Below, piece by piece: positions 54,471 through 63,242 of a stretch of DNA of 64,000 nt (positions are counted from its first letter, which is position 1; every line of letters starts with the position of its first letter). Below the pieces are notes generated by a model. It searched no databases, was not told where the DNA came from, and was given only the letters and a program-made list of their open reading frames with translations. The DNA comes from Dehalococcoidia bacterium (GTDB lineage: Bacteria; Chloroflexota; Dehalococcoidia; SpSt-223), in contig BPIC01000004.1 in NCBI GenBank assembly GCA_026003895.1, positions 248,001 to 312,000 on the forward strand, read 5' to 3'. Both the position numbers and the translations under genes were made by a program.

Positions 54471-55647
54471 GGCGGGCCGCCTCGCCAGCCCGGCGCGCCA
54501 ATTGCTGCAGGCTCGTAACCGGCTCGACGCCGTCAATGTCTACCTTGTGCTCCGGGGCCAGCAGCCAACGCCCATTCGCCTCAAGATTGAAAGCCTCGGT
54601 CAACCGTCGGACGTGCTCGACAAATTTCTTGAGCGACTGCTCGACCAGCCCTCCCCGCTCGCGGTCTGGTCGCACCGGGTCGGCGAACGCGTTGGCGTAG
54701 CTCACCGGGGTCGCGTGGGGACGGGCTTCTACCAACACGAGTGCCGGCAGTGTGTGGGAGGCAAAGGTGTTCTGCTTGCCGGTGGGGGTCACGGTGCAGG
54801 CCGCCTTCACGAACGCCTCGACCATTGCGCCGGCGAGCTCGCGCGCCCGCTGGCGGTCTTCCTCGCTGACTTGGTCGGCTGGCCGGCCGAGTCGCTCTCC
54901 CGTTAGGTTGGCGACCAAGCCATCGACGTGAATGGAGAAATACTTGTAGAAGCACGCGGAGTTGAACTCAATGTCGCCCATCATGTCGGCGCCGGCGTCG
55001 CTCTCCTGTTCCGCGGACCGGTCCTGCAAGTCATCAACGGCCGTGAAGAAATCGAACTCGTTGTCGACGCGATGCGTGCTGATCGCGTGTGCCGTTTGGA
55101 TCGCTGCCTCAACATCGTGAAACGCCGGCGACGTGACCATTCGACCGAAGAGCGCAATATCTGGCGTAACCGAACGAAACCCCGCTAATTGCTGCTGAAG
55201 CTCCTTCACCTCGTCCGCCTTCGGCGGCTTCTTCCCGGCGGCGGCACGAGCGAGCATCTCTTGCGCTACACGGTCGATGTCGTGTGGCGAGAGGAACATT
55301 GTCTGGGCAGTCAGAATTTCGCCCGTGTCCTTATTCGGCGTCTCGGGCTTGCCGTCCTTCTTGCCGAACCCACTCGCCGCGATCGCCCATTCTTTCGCGA
55401 CGTCTTCCGGATATCCAGCGGCGAGGAACGCCTCGCGCACCTTCTCCGGCAGCTGCCGGGTTCGAATCCCTTTCTCCGTGAGCACTGCGTCGAACACCGG
55501 GCTCCGCCGGATCGCTCGCTTCAGCGCTTGGCTCGAGATCCGCGCCCGCTGCACCCCGCCAAAGAGGCAGCTCTTGGGGCTTCCCGTCTCGTCGCGGTTC
55601 AGGTTTGCCGGGGCATGGTTCTGGATGATATGCAGTTCAAGCAGCAT
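54463..55647 (-). CDS. cas7e: Cas7e (Cse4/CasC), Cascade backbone
   Basis: ATG 55647 (MLLELHIIQNHAPANLNRDETGSPK) with GGAAGGGAG upstream gives 394 residues. The family signature HIIQNxxPxNLNRDxxGxPKxxxFGGVxRARISSQxxKRAIR is complete. Six copies polymerise along the crRNA. It overlaps cse2 by 11 bases. Confidence 0.96.
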   Translation of the reverse strand: MLLELHIIQNHAPANLNRDETGSPKSCLFGGVQRARISSQALKRAIRRSPVFDAVLTEKGIRTRQLPEKVREAFLAAGYPEDVAKEWAIAASGFGKKDGKPETPNKDTGEILTAQTMFLSPHDIDRVAQEMLARAAAGKKPPKADEVKELQQQLAGFRSVTPDIALFGRMVTSPAFHDVEAAIQTAHAISTHRVDNEFDFFTAVDDLQDRSAEQESDAGADMMGDIEFNSACFYKYFSIHVDGLVANLTGERLGRPADQVSEEDRQRARELAGAMVEAFVKAACTVTPTGKQNTFASHTLPALVLVEARPHATPVSYANAFADPVRPDRERGGLVEQSLKKFVEHVRRLTEAFNLEANGRWLLAPEHKVDIDGVEPVTSLQQLARRAGEAARHG

Positions 55648-56269
55648 CGGATGTGCTCCCTTCCTCCAGCTCGTCTTCCGGTTGGTCAGGTGCGGCAACG
55701 GCGCCGCCTTTCGACTCCGTCGCGAAGCAAGCGCGGGCCCAGTTCTTTTGCACCTGCCGCGTGCCGTTGCTCCAGTGACGCAGGTCGTTTAGGAGAACGA
55801 TCCAGTTCACCGGTACACCGCGGCTATCCGCGAGGGCGACCAATCGCCGCAGGCGTTGTCCCAACTCGTTCGCTCCCTCGAAATCAAGCTGGGCATCGAG
55901 CAGTTGCCGCATGCGCACGGTTGCCGAGGCATCGCTCAGAGCCCCCTCCTCGCGTAGGCGACGGACGGTCCAGCCCAGATTCCGTTTCTCCTGCTCGGCT
56001 AGCGGCTCGGACCGTCGTGCCTCGGTCCGCAAGCTCGGGCGGTGGGAGGCGATGAGTGTAGCCACAAGAAACAGCAGCTCATCCTCGCCTTCCGGATAGC
56101 CGAGCTCGGTCGTCAGGCCGTAGAACCAGTGGGCATCAGGCGCCTCGCGCAGTGGACGGCCGGCAGCGCGACGCAACGTCGCCAAACGCCCTCGGTCAGC
56201 CGGGTAGAGCGCGCGAATCCGATTGACAAACTCGTGGTCGCGCTTGCGTGGGGACTCGTCACGTTCCAT
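55637..56269 (-). CDS. cse2: Cse2 (CasB), Cascade small subunit
   Basis: This 210-residue all-helical protein has the family's short motifs (ADRGRLATLRRAAGR near residues 24-38; RMRQLLDAQ; LRRLVALADSRGVPVNWIVLLNDLRHW). It forms the belly dimer that stabilises the displaced DNA strand. It overlaps its neighbours by 11 bases on each side. Confidence 0.93.
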   Translation of the reverse strand: MERDESPRKRDHEFVNRIRALYPADRGRLATLRRAAGRPLREAPDAHWFYGLTTELGYPEGEDELLFLVATLIASHRPSLRTEARRSEPLAEQEKRNLGWTVRRLREEGALSDASATVRMRQLLDAQLDFEGANELGQRLRRLVALADSRGVPVNWIVLLNDLRHWSNGTRQVQKNWARACFATESKGGAVAAPDQPEDELEEGSTSDAA

Positions 56270-57818
56270 TCTTCACCTCCTTTTCGCGCTTCTTCGACGG
56301 GCCGCCCGTACCAAGCCTGTTGAGGCGTGCCGCTAGATCCCCCCGCGCTGTGGTCACCCGTTCGAGCATTCGACCAGTGGCGTCGAACGGCTCGACCACT
56401 TCATCGAAGGCGCGCCATGCTTCCAGCCGCAGGGTGCGGTCGAACTCCGCGAGCGCCTGTTCAACTGCCTCAAGGTTGTTTGCTGCGTACGCTCGCCCCA
56501 GCGCACGCACGAGGTGGACGTACGGCGGCTCCAACGCAGACCAAAAGATCTGGTGCGCCTGCGCGACGAGTGTGCCAATGCCGCTCGCGTTCTTCCCAGC
56601 GAGCCGGCTGATAGCCGCGCGCAACGCAAATGCGCCGTCCTCGGCGCGCTCAATCGCCCCTTGCGCCGCCGTCCCGACCCGCGGGTCGTGAACCGTCGAG
56701 AACGACAATGGCGGGAGCTCCTCGCGCTGCCATTCATAGACCTTCGATTTCTGCTCCACGCGCATCCCGTAGACAACGAGGCGCAGGTCGCGGTCCGCCG
56801 GGAGGACGTTGTCGTCTACCAACCGCTCATATTGGGAAACTACGAGAGGTCGTTCGAAGCGAACCTTGACGTTGGTAGTCTCGGTCTGCCGTTTGAGCGC
56901 CAATGGTCCGAGGTCTCGGAAGAGCGCTCGCCCTTCGGTTGGCCGGATCGCCGATGTCCCTTGGGCTGTGGTACGGTAGGCAGCGTTCGGGTCGGTCCAT
57001 CGTGGCGAGTCTCCCCACGAGTCCCCCGGTCCGAACTGCATCTCCCGTACCAGAACCGTCGACTCGATCCCCGTAACCGCGCAGATGCCGCCTTTGTCGG
57101 GCAGGAGCCGCACACGCCGTGGCCGCCAGGTCAGCGCTTCCGCATAGGTCGTCGTTGTGCGTTTTTCGCCGCCGGGTGGCGCAGGATTCCGCCACGCTGG
57201 CACACCAGGCAGCTCCTCCGGGGCCAGAAGGTTCAGGCAGATGGTCTCGAACAGCGTGTCGCCCTTGATGAGCACGTACCACGGCGGCGCTCCATTCACC
57301 GATGGCGAATAACCCCGCCCACCCTCCGTGGTGAAGGGAGCGAGCGTCGTCAGCAGCCGCGCGGCGACGGCAGGGGAGACGGCGAATTCGCGTTCTTGCC
57401 GGTGGTAGAAGTGGTTGGCGTTCGTTCCACTCGGAATGGCGTGCACGAGCAGAGCAACGGGTTTCGTCTCGAGCTGATCGAGACCCGGCGATTGGAGAAA
57501 CGGTCGGCTCGGACTGAACAGGTCAAACAGGTCGCGGTACCGATCGAAGTACTGTTCAACTTGCGGCCGGTCGAACCGCCCAGCCTCGATCGTGTCGAAC
57601 AAGCGGTACCGATCTGGTGGTCCTTCTTCCTGCCCGAAAAGCAGGTCCAGCGAGACGGCAGTGAGCAGGCGGTAGACCCCGAATTCGATCGTCGGCCACG
57701 GGTCGCGCACGCCACGAAAGGCATGCGCCGAGACAAGCGCCTCGCGAAGGCCAACTTCACGGACTGTGCCGTCTCCCTGCACGACCGGGATCCATGGCGC
57801 TTCAATCAGGTCGAACAT
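56259..57818 (-). CDS. cse1: Cse1 (CasA), Cascade large subunit
   Basis: This 519-residue protein begins MFDLIEAPWIPVVQGDGTVREVGLREAL, the canonical Cse1 start. It shows the RPFLQ(SP) and NHFYHRQ patches that surround the PAM-recognition region and a C-terminal four-helix bundle. It recognises the PAM and recruits Cas3. It overlaps the small RHH gene's stop by 17 bases and cse2 by 11. Confidence 0.95.
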   Translation of the reverse strand: MFDLIEAPWIPVVQGDGTVREVGLREALVSAHAFRGVRDPWPTIEFGVYRLLTAVSLDLLFGQEEGPPDRYRLFDTIEAGRFDRPQVEQYFDRYRDLFDLFSPSRPFLQSPGLDQLETKPVALLVHAIPSGTNANHFYHRQEREFAVSPAVAARLLTTLAPFTTEGGRGYSPSVNGAPPWYVLIKGDTLFETICLNLLAPEELPGVPAWRNPAPPGGEKRTTTTYAEALTWRPRRVRLLPDKGGICAVTGIESTVLVREMQFGPGDSWGDSPRWTDPNAAYRTTAQGTSAIRPTEGRALFRDLGPLALKRQTETTNVKVRFERPLVVSQYERLVDDNVLPADRDLRLVVYGMRVEQKSKVYEWQREELPPLSFSTVHDPRVGTAAQGAIERAEDGAFALRAAISRLAGKNASGIGTLVAQAHQIFWSALEPPYVHLVRALGRAYAANNLEAVEQALAEFDRTLRLEAWRAFDEVVEPFDATGRMLERVTTARGDLAARLNRLGTGGPSKKREKEVKNGT

Positions 57819-57978
57819 CGGACTCCTTTCCCGCGGCTCGGCGCATACTCGCTTCGATCAGACGCTCGAGAAACCGCGAGCGCGAGAGTTCTGGAGGAGC
57901 AGCGCGGTCGATCAATTCGAGAAGGTCCGAGCGGATCGTGATACAGACACCGACACGGGGCTGGTCTCGTCGCTTCAC
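57802..57978 (-). CDS. 58-residue ribbon-helix-helix protein inside the cas operon
   Basis: GTG 57978, preceded by a strong GGAGGTG, encodes 58 residues ending at TGA 57802-57804, overlapping the cse1 start by 17 bases. The middle reads VGVCITIRSDLLELIDRAAP followed by SRSRFLERLIEASMRR. A beta-strand, helix, S-R-S turn and helix like this is the CopG/Arc ribbon-helix-helix fold. It is therefore a likely DNA-binding repressor or antitoxin placed between cas3 and cse1, an unusual position in type I-E operons. An autoregulatory role over the cas genes is plausible. Confidence 0.75.
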   Translation of the reverse strand: MKRRDQPRVGVCITIRSDLLELIDRAAPPELSRSRFLERLIEASMRRAAGKESDVRPD

Positions 57979-57999
57979 GGCGTCACCTCCGCAAAGTTG

Positions 58000-58152
58000 T
58001 TAGTCATCACCGCTACCACCATCAAACAAAGACACCATATCAGCTTTTTCAGTCCCCGCCGCCACCTCCGGCACTGCCGGGTAGACTTCAATCGTCCTCA
58101 GCTGTTCTGGGGGTGGACCCTTGTTCGCCCTGAAATGGGCACCCGGCTCCAT
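58000..58152 (-). CDS. Possible 50-residue ORF between cas3 and the RHH gene
   Basis: ATG 58152 to TAA 58000, beginning 12 bases after the cas3 stop and ending 21 bases before the RHH start. It is acidic towards the end (TEKADMVSLFDGGSGDD) with a Pro-rich middle (KGPPPEQL). The ribosome-binding site is weak and a 6-base hairpin (GGCTCC/GGAGCC) overlaps its start. It could be a small partner of the RHH protein or chance. Confidence 0.35.
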   Translation of the reverse strand: MEPGAHFRANKGPPPEQLRTIEVYPAVPEVAAGTEKADMVSLFDGGSGDD

Positions 58153-58164
58153 AGGCGTGGAGCC

Positions 58165-60861
58165 TTACCAGGCGTCTTGGTTCGACCGGTCGTCCTCGGC
58201 GAAAATTCCGAGTTCGATGTCGTCCCGGATTACCAGTGGCTTGCCATCCACCGAGTTCACGCAGATTGCGTTCCCCCGGAGAAACAGGACAAGTGCGCCG
58301 CGCAGCCAATGGCTTCCGTCGGTCACCTCCACGTCGTTCTCGGACGCCGGTAAGCCAACCCACCACTCGGGGATATTGACTTTGTGGCGGAAGACCCGCT
58401 CAAGATCCGAACGAGCGGGGCGCCATCGTCGGTCGGTGCTACTGCGGTCGAGAAGGTGTCGGACGTAGCGCTCGTCCTGCTCCGGCACGACCACTGCCTC
58501 CCGAGTCCCGCCACCAAGCCGGGTTTGAACGCGGAGAGCGGAAGCCGGAGCACCCTCCTCTGCTTCGAGCCGGGCCGATTTCAGTCCCGGATAGCGAAAT
58601 TCTCGATGCTCGGGCGACGGGATCAGCGCCTCGGCTGCGTTCGCCTCCCGGCTTGCTCGGAGCTCGTGTTGTCGCCGACGTGCCTCATTGAGGATGTCAA
58701 GCGGGATGTGCTCTTCTGGCCACGGCTCTTCCCCGTAGGCCTGCTCAATGAGGCTCCGCAGGTCGTCGGGGATGAAGACGCGGGCGCCCTGTGCGGCACG
58801 CTCGTTAAGGATCGCGAGGGTTCGAAGGAGCACTTCGGGCCCTTCGGAATAGACGAACCCGGTCAACCCAAACGCAAAGTGCCCCTCAGCTGGCGTCAGG
58901 ACGTGCAGGACAGGCTCGCTGAATCCCGGCCGGGGACTTCGGCGATGGCGCCAGAGTCGCCCGGCACGTTGAAGGAGCAAATCGATTGGGGCGATCTGGC
59001 TGATCATCCCATCGAAATCGACATCCAAGCTTTGCTCGATCACTTGGGTTGCCACCACGATCGCTCGTCCCCGATCGCCACGGTCGCTCTTGCCAAAGCG
59101 CTGGATCACCTCGCGCTCAATGCGGGCGCGCTCCTCGGCGCGAAACCGCGCATGGAAGAGCAGCCGCTCGTGCCGGGGCACGCCTTTCTCGACGAGCGCA
59201 CGATAGACCGCTTGGGCGCCCTTCACACTGTTCTTCAGCACGGCAAGGCACCCCCCAGTTCGCACTTGGTCGATCGCGAGCTGGGCGATCGCTGCGTAAT
59301 CCTCGAGGATGCCTCGATGAAGTCGGAGCGCGATTCTTTTCCTTTCGCTTGGCGCTGTGGGGACATGGAGGGAGACAGTGCCAGAGCAGTCAGCCGAGGT
59401 GATAAGCGGGTAGGACTGCCCCACGAGTTCTGAGGTGGAGACACCCCACGCCTTGAGAAGCTGCTGCTTCGTCGCATTGGGCAAGGTCGCAGACAGGACG
59501 ATCACCGGCGCGTCCATTGCTCGCCGCCACTCGATGAGACGAGCGAGGATCGTGCTCATGTACGCGTCATAAGCGTGTGCCTCGTCGACAATCAGGACAT
59601 TTCTCCCGAGGCCCAGCAGTCGCAAAAAGCCGAACTTGCCGCGGAGCGCCGCGAAGAGCGCTTGGTCGATCGTCCCCACCGCATCAGGCGCCAGTAACGC
59701 CCGCCGAGGTCCGCGGAACCAGTCATATGCGAGGGCATCCTCTTCGGAACCGCCTCGGTCACTGTCGCCAAACGTTTCGGGGAGCGAGGAGAGGCCATGC
59801 TCGGCAACGAGCCACGCCATGCCATGAACGAGGCGAAGCGTGGCGGCGTTCCCTCCACGGTGGGCGAGATACGCCCGGTAGCGGTCGAACATCGCGTTGC
59901 TCGTCGCTTGCGTTGGGAGCGCAAAATAGATTCCCTCGCCTCCAACTTGGCCCAGCCAGTGTTCGGCGAGATAGAAGGCAGCCTCGGTCTTTCCCTCGCC
60001 CATTGGCGCTTCGATGATCGCAAAGCCGGGTGGCAGACGGCCGCATTGCGCCGATTGCTCGATAAGCGCTTGGACCGGCCGGGGTTGGAACCCGGAGAGT
60101 CCCGGAAAGAGCGACGAGAAGGCCGCATTTGCCGGCACGGGGGGCACCGAGCGGGCAAAGGCGAGCTGATCGACCACACGCTTCGCCTCGGCTTCCGCCT
60201 CCTTGAAATAGGCTGCCGGGTCGTTGCTTCGCTGGGCGAGCCCGGGGTAGTCATAGGTCCGGTGGTCAGAGGCGATCCAATCGGCCAGCACAGTCAGGGC
60301 GGTGAGCTTCACCCCAGCAACGTCCCAGTGCTTGGGACGCGGCTCCTCCCCGAGGGAGACCCCGATCACTCTGAGGAGGAGGTCGCCAAGCTCGTCTCGG
60401 CACGCTCTCCAGATTTCCACTTGGGGAAGACCAGCCTCATGCCACTTGAGCGAGTCGTGGAAGTTGCCGTGGTGACCGAGCGGAACGCGTCGGAGATGGT
60501 TGACCGTCCGTCGAGACCACTTCGCCCGAGTGGACAGCCAGTCGCGAAGCCAGATACTCGAGCAGACTTCATGAGGAAAGCGGACGCCTTCAGCTCCAGG
60601 GTCGCGATACGGTTCGAGGCCAACGGCGCTCAACGGGGCGAGCACCTCGTCAGTCGCCGTGGGCTGAAATTGAAACCGCGGGTCACACTTGCCGATGTCA
60701 TGGATAGCGGCGAGAAAGGCGACGAGCTCGTCGGGAAATCCGTCCACCGGCCGGAAGACGGGCGCTAACGCGCGTGCAACCGCCCCCACATCCAGCAGGT
60801 GACGCCACAAGAGATGAGCGGGTCGACTTTTCGCCCACAGCGCGGACAGCTCAGCGCGCAT
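58165..60861 (-). CDS. cas3: Cas3, CRISPR HD nuclease-helicase
   Basis: This 898-residue protein has an N-terminal HD nuclease domain (His21, HD at 54-55 in HDIGKCDPRF, H130-H131) fused to an SF2 helicase. Helicase motifs are Walker A GEGKT (288-292), DEAH (426-429) and SATLP, and the second lobe ends in LQRAGRLWRHRR. A C-terminal accessory domain follows. It degrades Cascade-bound target DNA. It is first in the operon, with a candidate operator in the 165 bases upstream. Confidence 0.97.
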   Translation of the reverse strand: MRAELSALWAKSRPAHLLWRHLLDVGAVARALAPVFRPVDGFPDELVAFLAAIHDIGKCDPRFQFQPTATDEVLAPLSAVGLEPYRDPGAEGVRFPHEVCSSIWLRDWLSTRAKWSRRTVNHLRRVPLGHHGNFHDSLKWHEAGLPQVEIWRACRDELGDLLLRVIGVSLGEEPRPKHWDVAGVKLTALTVLADWIASDHRTYDYPGLAQRSNDPAAYFKEAEAEAKRVVDQLAFARSVPPVPANAAFSSLFPGLSGFQPRPVQALIEQSAQCGRLPPGFAIIEAPMGEGKTEAAFYLAEHWLGQVGGEGIYFALPTQATSNAMFDRYRAYLAHRGGNAATLRLVHGMAWLVAEHGLSSLPETFGDSDRGGSEEDALAYDWFRGPRRALLAPDAVGTIDQALFAALRGKFGFLRLLGLGRNVLIVDEAHAYDAYMSTILARLIEWRRAMDAPVIVLSATLPNATKQQLLKAWGVSTSELVGQSYPLITSADCSGTVSLHVPTAPSERKRIALRLHRGILEDYAAIAQLAIDQVRTGGCLAVLKNSVKGAQAVYRALVEKGVPRHERLLFHARFRAEERARIEREVIQRFGKSDRGDRGRAIVVATQVIEQSLDVDFDGMISQIAPIDLLLQRAGRLWRHRRSPRPGFSEPVLHVLTPAEGHFAFGLTGFVYSEGPEVLLRTLAILNERAAQGARVFIPDDLRSLIEQAYGEEPWPEEHIPLDILNEARRRQHELRASREANAAEALIPSPEHREFRYPGLKSARLEAEEGAPASALRVQTRLGGGTREAVVVPEQDERYVRHLLDRSSTDRRWRPARSDLERVFRHKVNIPEWWVGLPASENDVEVTDGSHWLRGALVLFLRGNAICVNSVDGKPLVIRDDIELGIFAEDDRSNQDAW

Positions 60862-60882
60862 GCTCGCCGCCCAACTTTCATT

Positions 60883-60933
60883 GAACGTTCGTCAGCAGTT
60901 TGTTAGACCATCATTGGGACGAACGTGCTGCTG
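60883..60933 (-). promoter_or_regulatory. Candidate cas-operon operator
   Basis: Upstream of cas3, ACGTTCGTC (60885-60893) is inverted as GACGAACGT (60918-60926) and CAGCAG (60893-60898) as CTGCTG (60928-60933). The order allows two alternative pairings. The 8-base palindrome GAACGTTC (60883-60890) and ATCATT (60910-60915) also occur upstream of the GHKL operon. A repressor such as the RHH protein could bind here; this is inference. Confidence 0.5.
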
Positions 60934-61026
60934 AGGATAATCAGGACAAGGGAACGGCGCAAGCACGCTTCAGAGGGACAGGTCCATGAGGAAGCACGAA
61001 CCGCCGAAGGCGGGTACGACGGACGG

Positions 61027-61100
61027 CGCCCCCGGCAGGACTCGAACCCGCGGCCTTCTGATCCGAAGTCAGACGCTCTGATCCACTGAGCTACAGGGGC
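61027..61100 (-). tRNA. tRNA-Arg (UCG)
   Basis: A full cloverleaf is present. The acceptor GCCCCTG pairs with CGGGGGC plus discriminator G. The anticodon stem is TCTGA/TCAGA with loop CTTCGGA (anticodon TCG). The T-arm is GCGGG-TTCGAGT-CCTGC. CCA is not encoded. The 3' end faces the cas island. Confidence 0.93.
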
Positions 61101-61106
61101 AGGGGG

Positions 61107-61183
61107 TGGGGTGGACGGAGGGGTTCGAACCCTCGATCTCCAGAGCCACAATCTGGCGCCTTGACCACTCGGCTACGCCCACC
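61107..61183 (-). tRNA. tRNA-His (GUG)
   Basis: The acceptor GTGGGCG pairs with CGTCCAC. The diagnostic extra G at -1 sits opposite discriminator C, and CCA is encoded (61107-61109). The anticodon loop TTGTGGC gives GTG. It lies 6 bases upstream of tRNA-Arg and is probably co-transcribed with it. Confidence 0.95.
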
Positions 61184-61932
61184 ACGCCGTCCCCAAGTCT
61201 ACCATAGCCATCCCGAAGCAGACTACCGCCACCGGGGCTCATCGTCGAAGGTGACGGGCGTCCGGTCGACGACCGACGGGACGGCATCGGTGAAGGGGCA
61301 GCGGCCAACGGCTGCCGCCAGCACGGCGTCCAGCGTTGCTCAACCGGCAATCGATACCCGCGTCGGCATGCCGCGCCACGTGCCAGCGTGCCGCGACGCG
61401 GCGCCCATCCAGTTTCAGCACCGCCGTCGTGAACCCGCCAGCGATCGCACTTCCCCCGGACGGTTCCGCGTCGTGGCAGCGGCGGGGCCCGTGCTGAGCC
61501 GGTGCTGCCTCCTCGCGCCCTCCCGGCTCGGTGCCGGCGTTCGTCGCGAGCACCGGTGCCACTCCGATCGGCGCCCAAGGCGCGCGGGAGCCTCCCTCAG
61601 CGCTGGGCCTAGATTGGCTCCATCCGCCGCATGGCCGGCCGATCAGCACAAGCCCGCCGGTCCAGGCGGGCTCGCGGCGACAACCGGCGCCTCGCGACAG
61701 GCCTCGGCGAGCGCTCGCCGAGGCCTTGATCGAGAACATCGGCGCCTGCGCTTTCGCCGGCGCGTCAGCGACGGTGGGAGAGCACCCGTTGCCGCACACG
61801 GAGAGCGCCAGCGCCGTGCTTAGCCTGCCGATTTTCAGCAGCGTCGTCGACTGGTGATGCATGTCACGTCTCGGCTGGAACGAGTGACGAACGGCCCGAC
61901 GTCCGGTACAGTAGACGGTGGAGGCCTGAGAA
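61184..61932. other. 749-base gap with a possible decayed gene
   Basis: No intact gene is present. On the minus strand a protein-like tail (TLDAVLAAAVGRCPFTDAVP ... FDDEPRWR) ends at TAG 61223 and is preceded by TGA at 61340. Further upstream another frame continues with protein-like text (GGFTTAVLKLDGRRVAARWH). This looks like a frameshifted remnant of an unrecognised gene. Confidence 0.3.
61699..61726. repeat. 28-base perfect palindrome
   Basis: AGGCCTCGGCGAGC (61699-61712) is followed without spacer by its exact reverse complement (61713-61726). It lies about 200 bases upstream of the copper-type genes. It could be an operator for a dimeric regulator or a cruciform element. There is no T-run for termination. 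Confidence 0.7.
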
Positions 61933-62331
61933 ATGCAGCAGCGTAAGGCCCCGCGACTCCGGCAGCGACTCGTCGCAGCAGCGATGTTCTTGCTCGCATG
62001 TTGGGTCGTCTTCGGGACGCCAGTCCGGCCAGTGCAGGCTGGCGCCTTTCACCTGCACGCCGACGACTCGGCGCGGCCACTCCATTCGCCTCAGAGCCAC
62101 GCACACCATGAACTACTCGACGACGCGGGGCAGCACATCGAGCTCCAATGGGGAAGCGTTCCTCTCGTCGCCATCACGAGCGCCGGCGACTTCATTCAGG
62201 CGCTGATCATCGTCCCGGCCGCGCTCGCCGTTGCGATCGCTGTCATGCCGGTCATCACGCCATCGACCTGGGCGGTGGGTCGCGCCGACCCGCCGCGGCC
62301 CCATCCGCCACGAGTCGCTTCCCTTCGTTGA
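61933..62331 (+). CDS. Small His-rich membrane-associated protein
   Basis: This 132-residue protein has a hydrophobic N-terminal segment (14-32). A His-rich extracytoplasmic stretch follows (HLHADDSARPLHSPQSHAHH), then a second hydrophobic segment (about 85-108) and a Pro/His tail. It is upstream of two exported genes of copper-handling type, so a metal-binding role is plausible. I do not recognise a named family. Confidence 0.6.
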   Translation: MQQRKAPRLRQRLVAAAMFLLACWVVFGTPVRPVQAGAFHLHADDSARPLHSPQSHAHHELLDDAGQHIELQWGSVPLVAITSAGDFIQALIIVPAALAVAIAVMPVITPSTWAVGRADPPRPHPPRVASLR

Positions 62332-62427
62332 CCGAGCGCTCCGGCGCTCCGCAGCCCCATCGGATTGTCGGTCATCGTCGTCACCGCCCGGCCTTTGCCG
62401 TGGTGAGATAGGAAGGGAATCTCCCAA

Positions 62428-63123
62428 ATGATCCGTGTTCGTCGCGTTGCCGCTCTTGCCTTGGCGTTCGTCAGCCTTCCGCTCTTGCTGCTCTCGTGGA
62501 CCGGTGTCGCCTCCGCGCACGAGCGCCGAAACGTCGGCCCCTACACGTTCGTCGTGGGCTTCATCGTCGAGCCCGCGTTTACCGACGAGCCGAACGGAGT
62601 CGATCTGCGTATCACCAACACTGCAACCGGTGAGCCCGTGCTCGGCGCCGAGCAGACCCTCCGCGTCACGGTGATGCAGGGCAACGACCAGAAGGAAATG
62701 CCGCTGCGCACCCGCTTCGGCCAGCCCGGCGCCTACACGGCGGACCTGATCCCCACTCGTGCCGGCCAGTATCGCTTCCGCTTCACCGGCACGATTGATG
62801 GCACGCCCGTCAACGAACTGTTCGAGTCCGGCCCCGGCCGCTTCAACGATGTGCAGGAAGCGAGCGCCCTGATGTTCCCTGCGCCGTCGGCCGCCGCGAA
62901 CCCCGCCGCCAGCGACGCCTCTGCCCAGATCACCCAGCTCGCTCGCCAGATCTCGGTGCTCGAGCGCAGCCAAGCCGAAGCGCAGAACGCCGCCAACACG
63001 GCGCGGCTGTTTGGCATTGGCGGCGTGATCGTCGGCCTGCTCGGACTTGGCGTCGGCATCTGGGCGTTGCGCGGCAGCCGGGGCGCCTCCGTCGCCGCCC
63101 GACCCGCAAATCAGCAAGCCTAG
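62428..63123 (+). CDS. Exported protein with beta domain, C-terminal coiled coil and membrane anchor
   Basis: This 231-residue protein has a signal peptide (1-30, ending ASA), so the mature protein would begin with His (HERRNVGPYTFVVGF). An immunoglobulin-like domain (about 38-145) is followed by an Ala-rich linker, a coiled coil (ITQLARQISVLERSQAEAQNAA) and one transmembrane helix near residues 190-212. An N-terminal His after cleavage, as in CopC, hints at copper binding. It precedes the copC-copD gene by 119 bases. Confidence 0.7.
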   Translation: MIRVRRVAALALAFVSLPLLLLSWTGVASAHERRNVGPYTFVVGFIVEPAFTDEPNGVDLRITNTATGEPVLGAEQTLRVTVMQGNDQKEMPLRTRFGQPGAYTADLIPTRAGQYRFRFTGTIDGTPVNELFESGPGRFNDVQEASALMFPAPSAAANPAASDASAQITQLARQISVLERSQAEAQNAANTARLFGIGGVIVGLLGLGVGIWALRGSRGASVAARPANQQA

Positions 63124-63242
63124 ACCGTCGCGGCTCCTCGCTCTCCGTTGGGTGAGCGAGGAGCCCTTCGTTCTGTCGCGTTTCCCTGCTTCCGTCCGTC
63201 CTTCCGCGCCCGACCGTCAGCGTTCGGGACAGGAGAGCCTCG

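Noticed and set aside
60883..60890. LexA-type SOS box at GAACGTTC upstream of cas3
   Set aside because: Gram-positive-type boxes need GAAC-N4-GTTC. Here the halves abut without the spacer.
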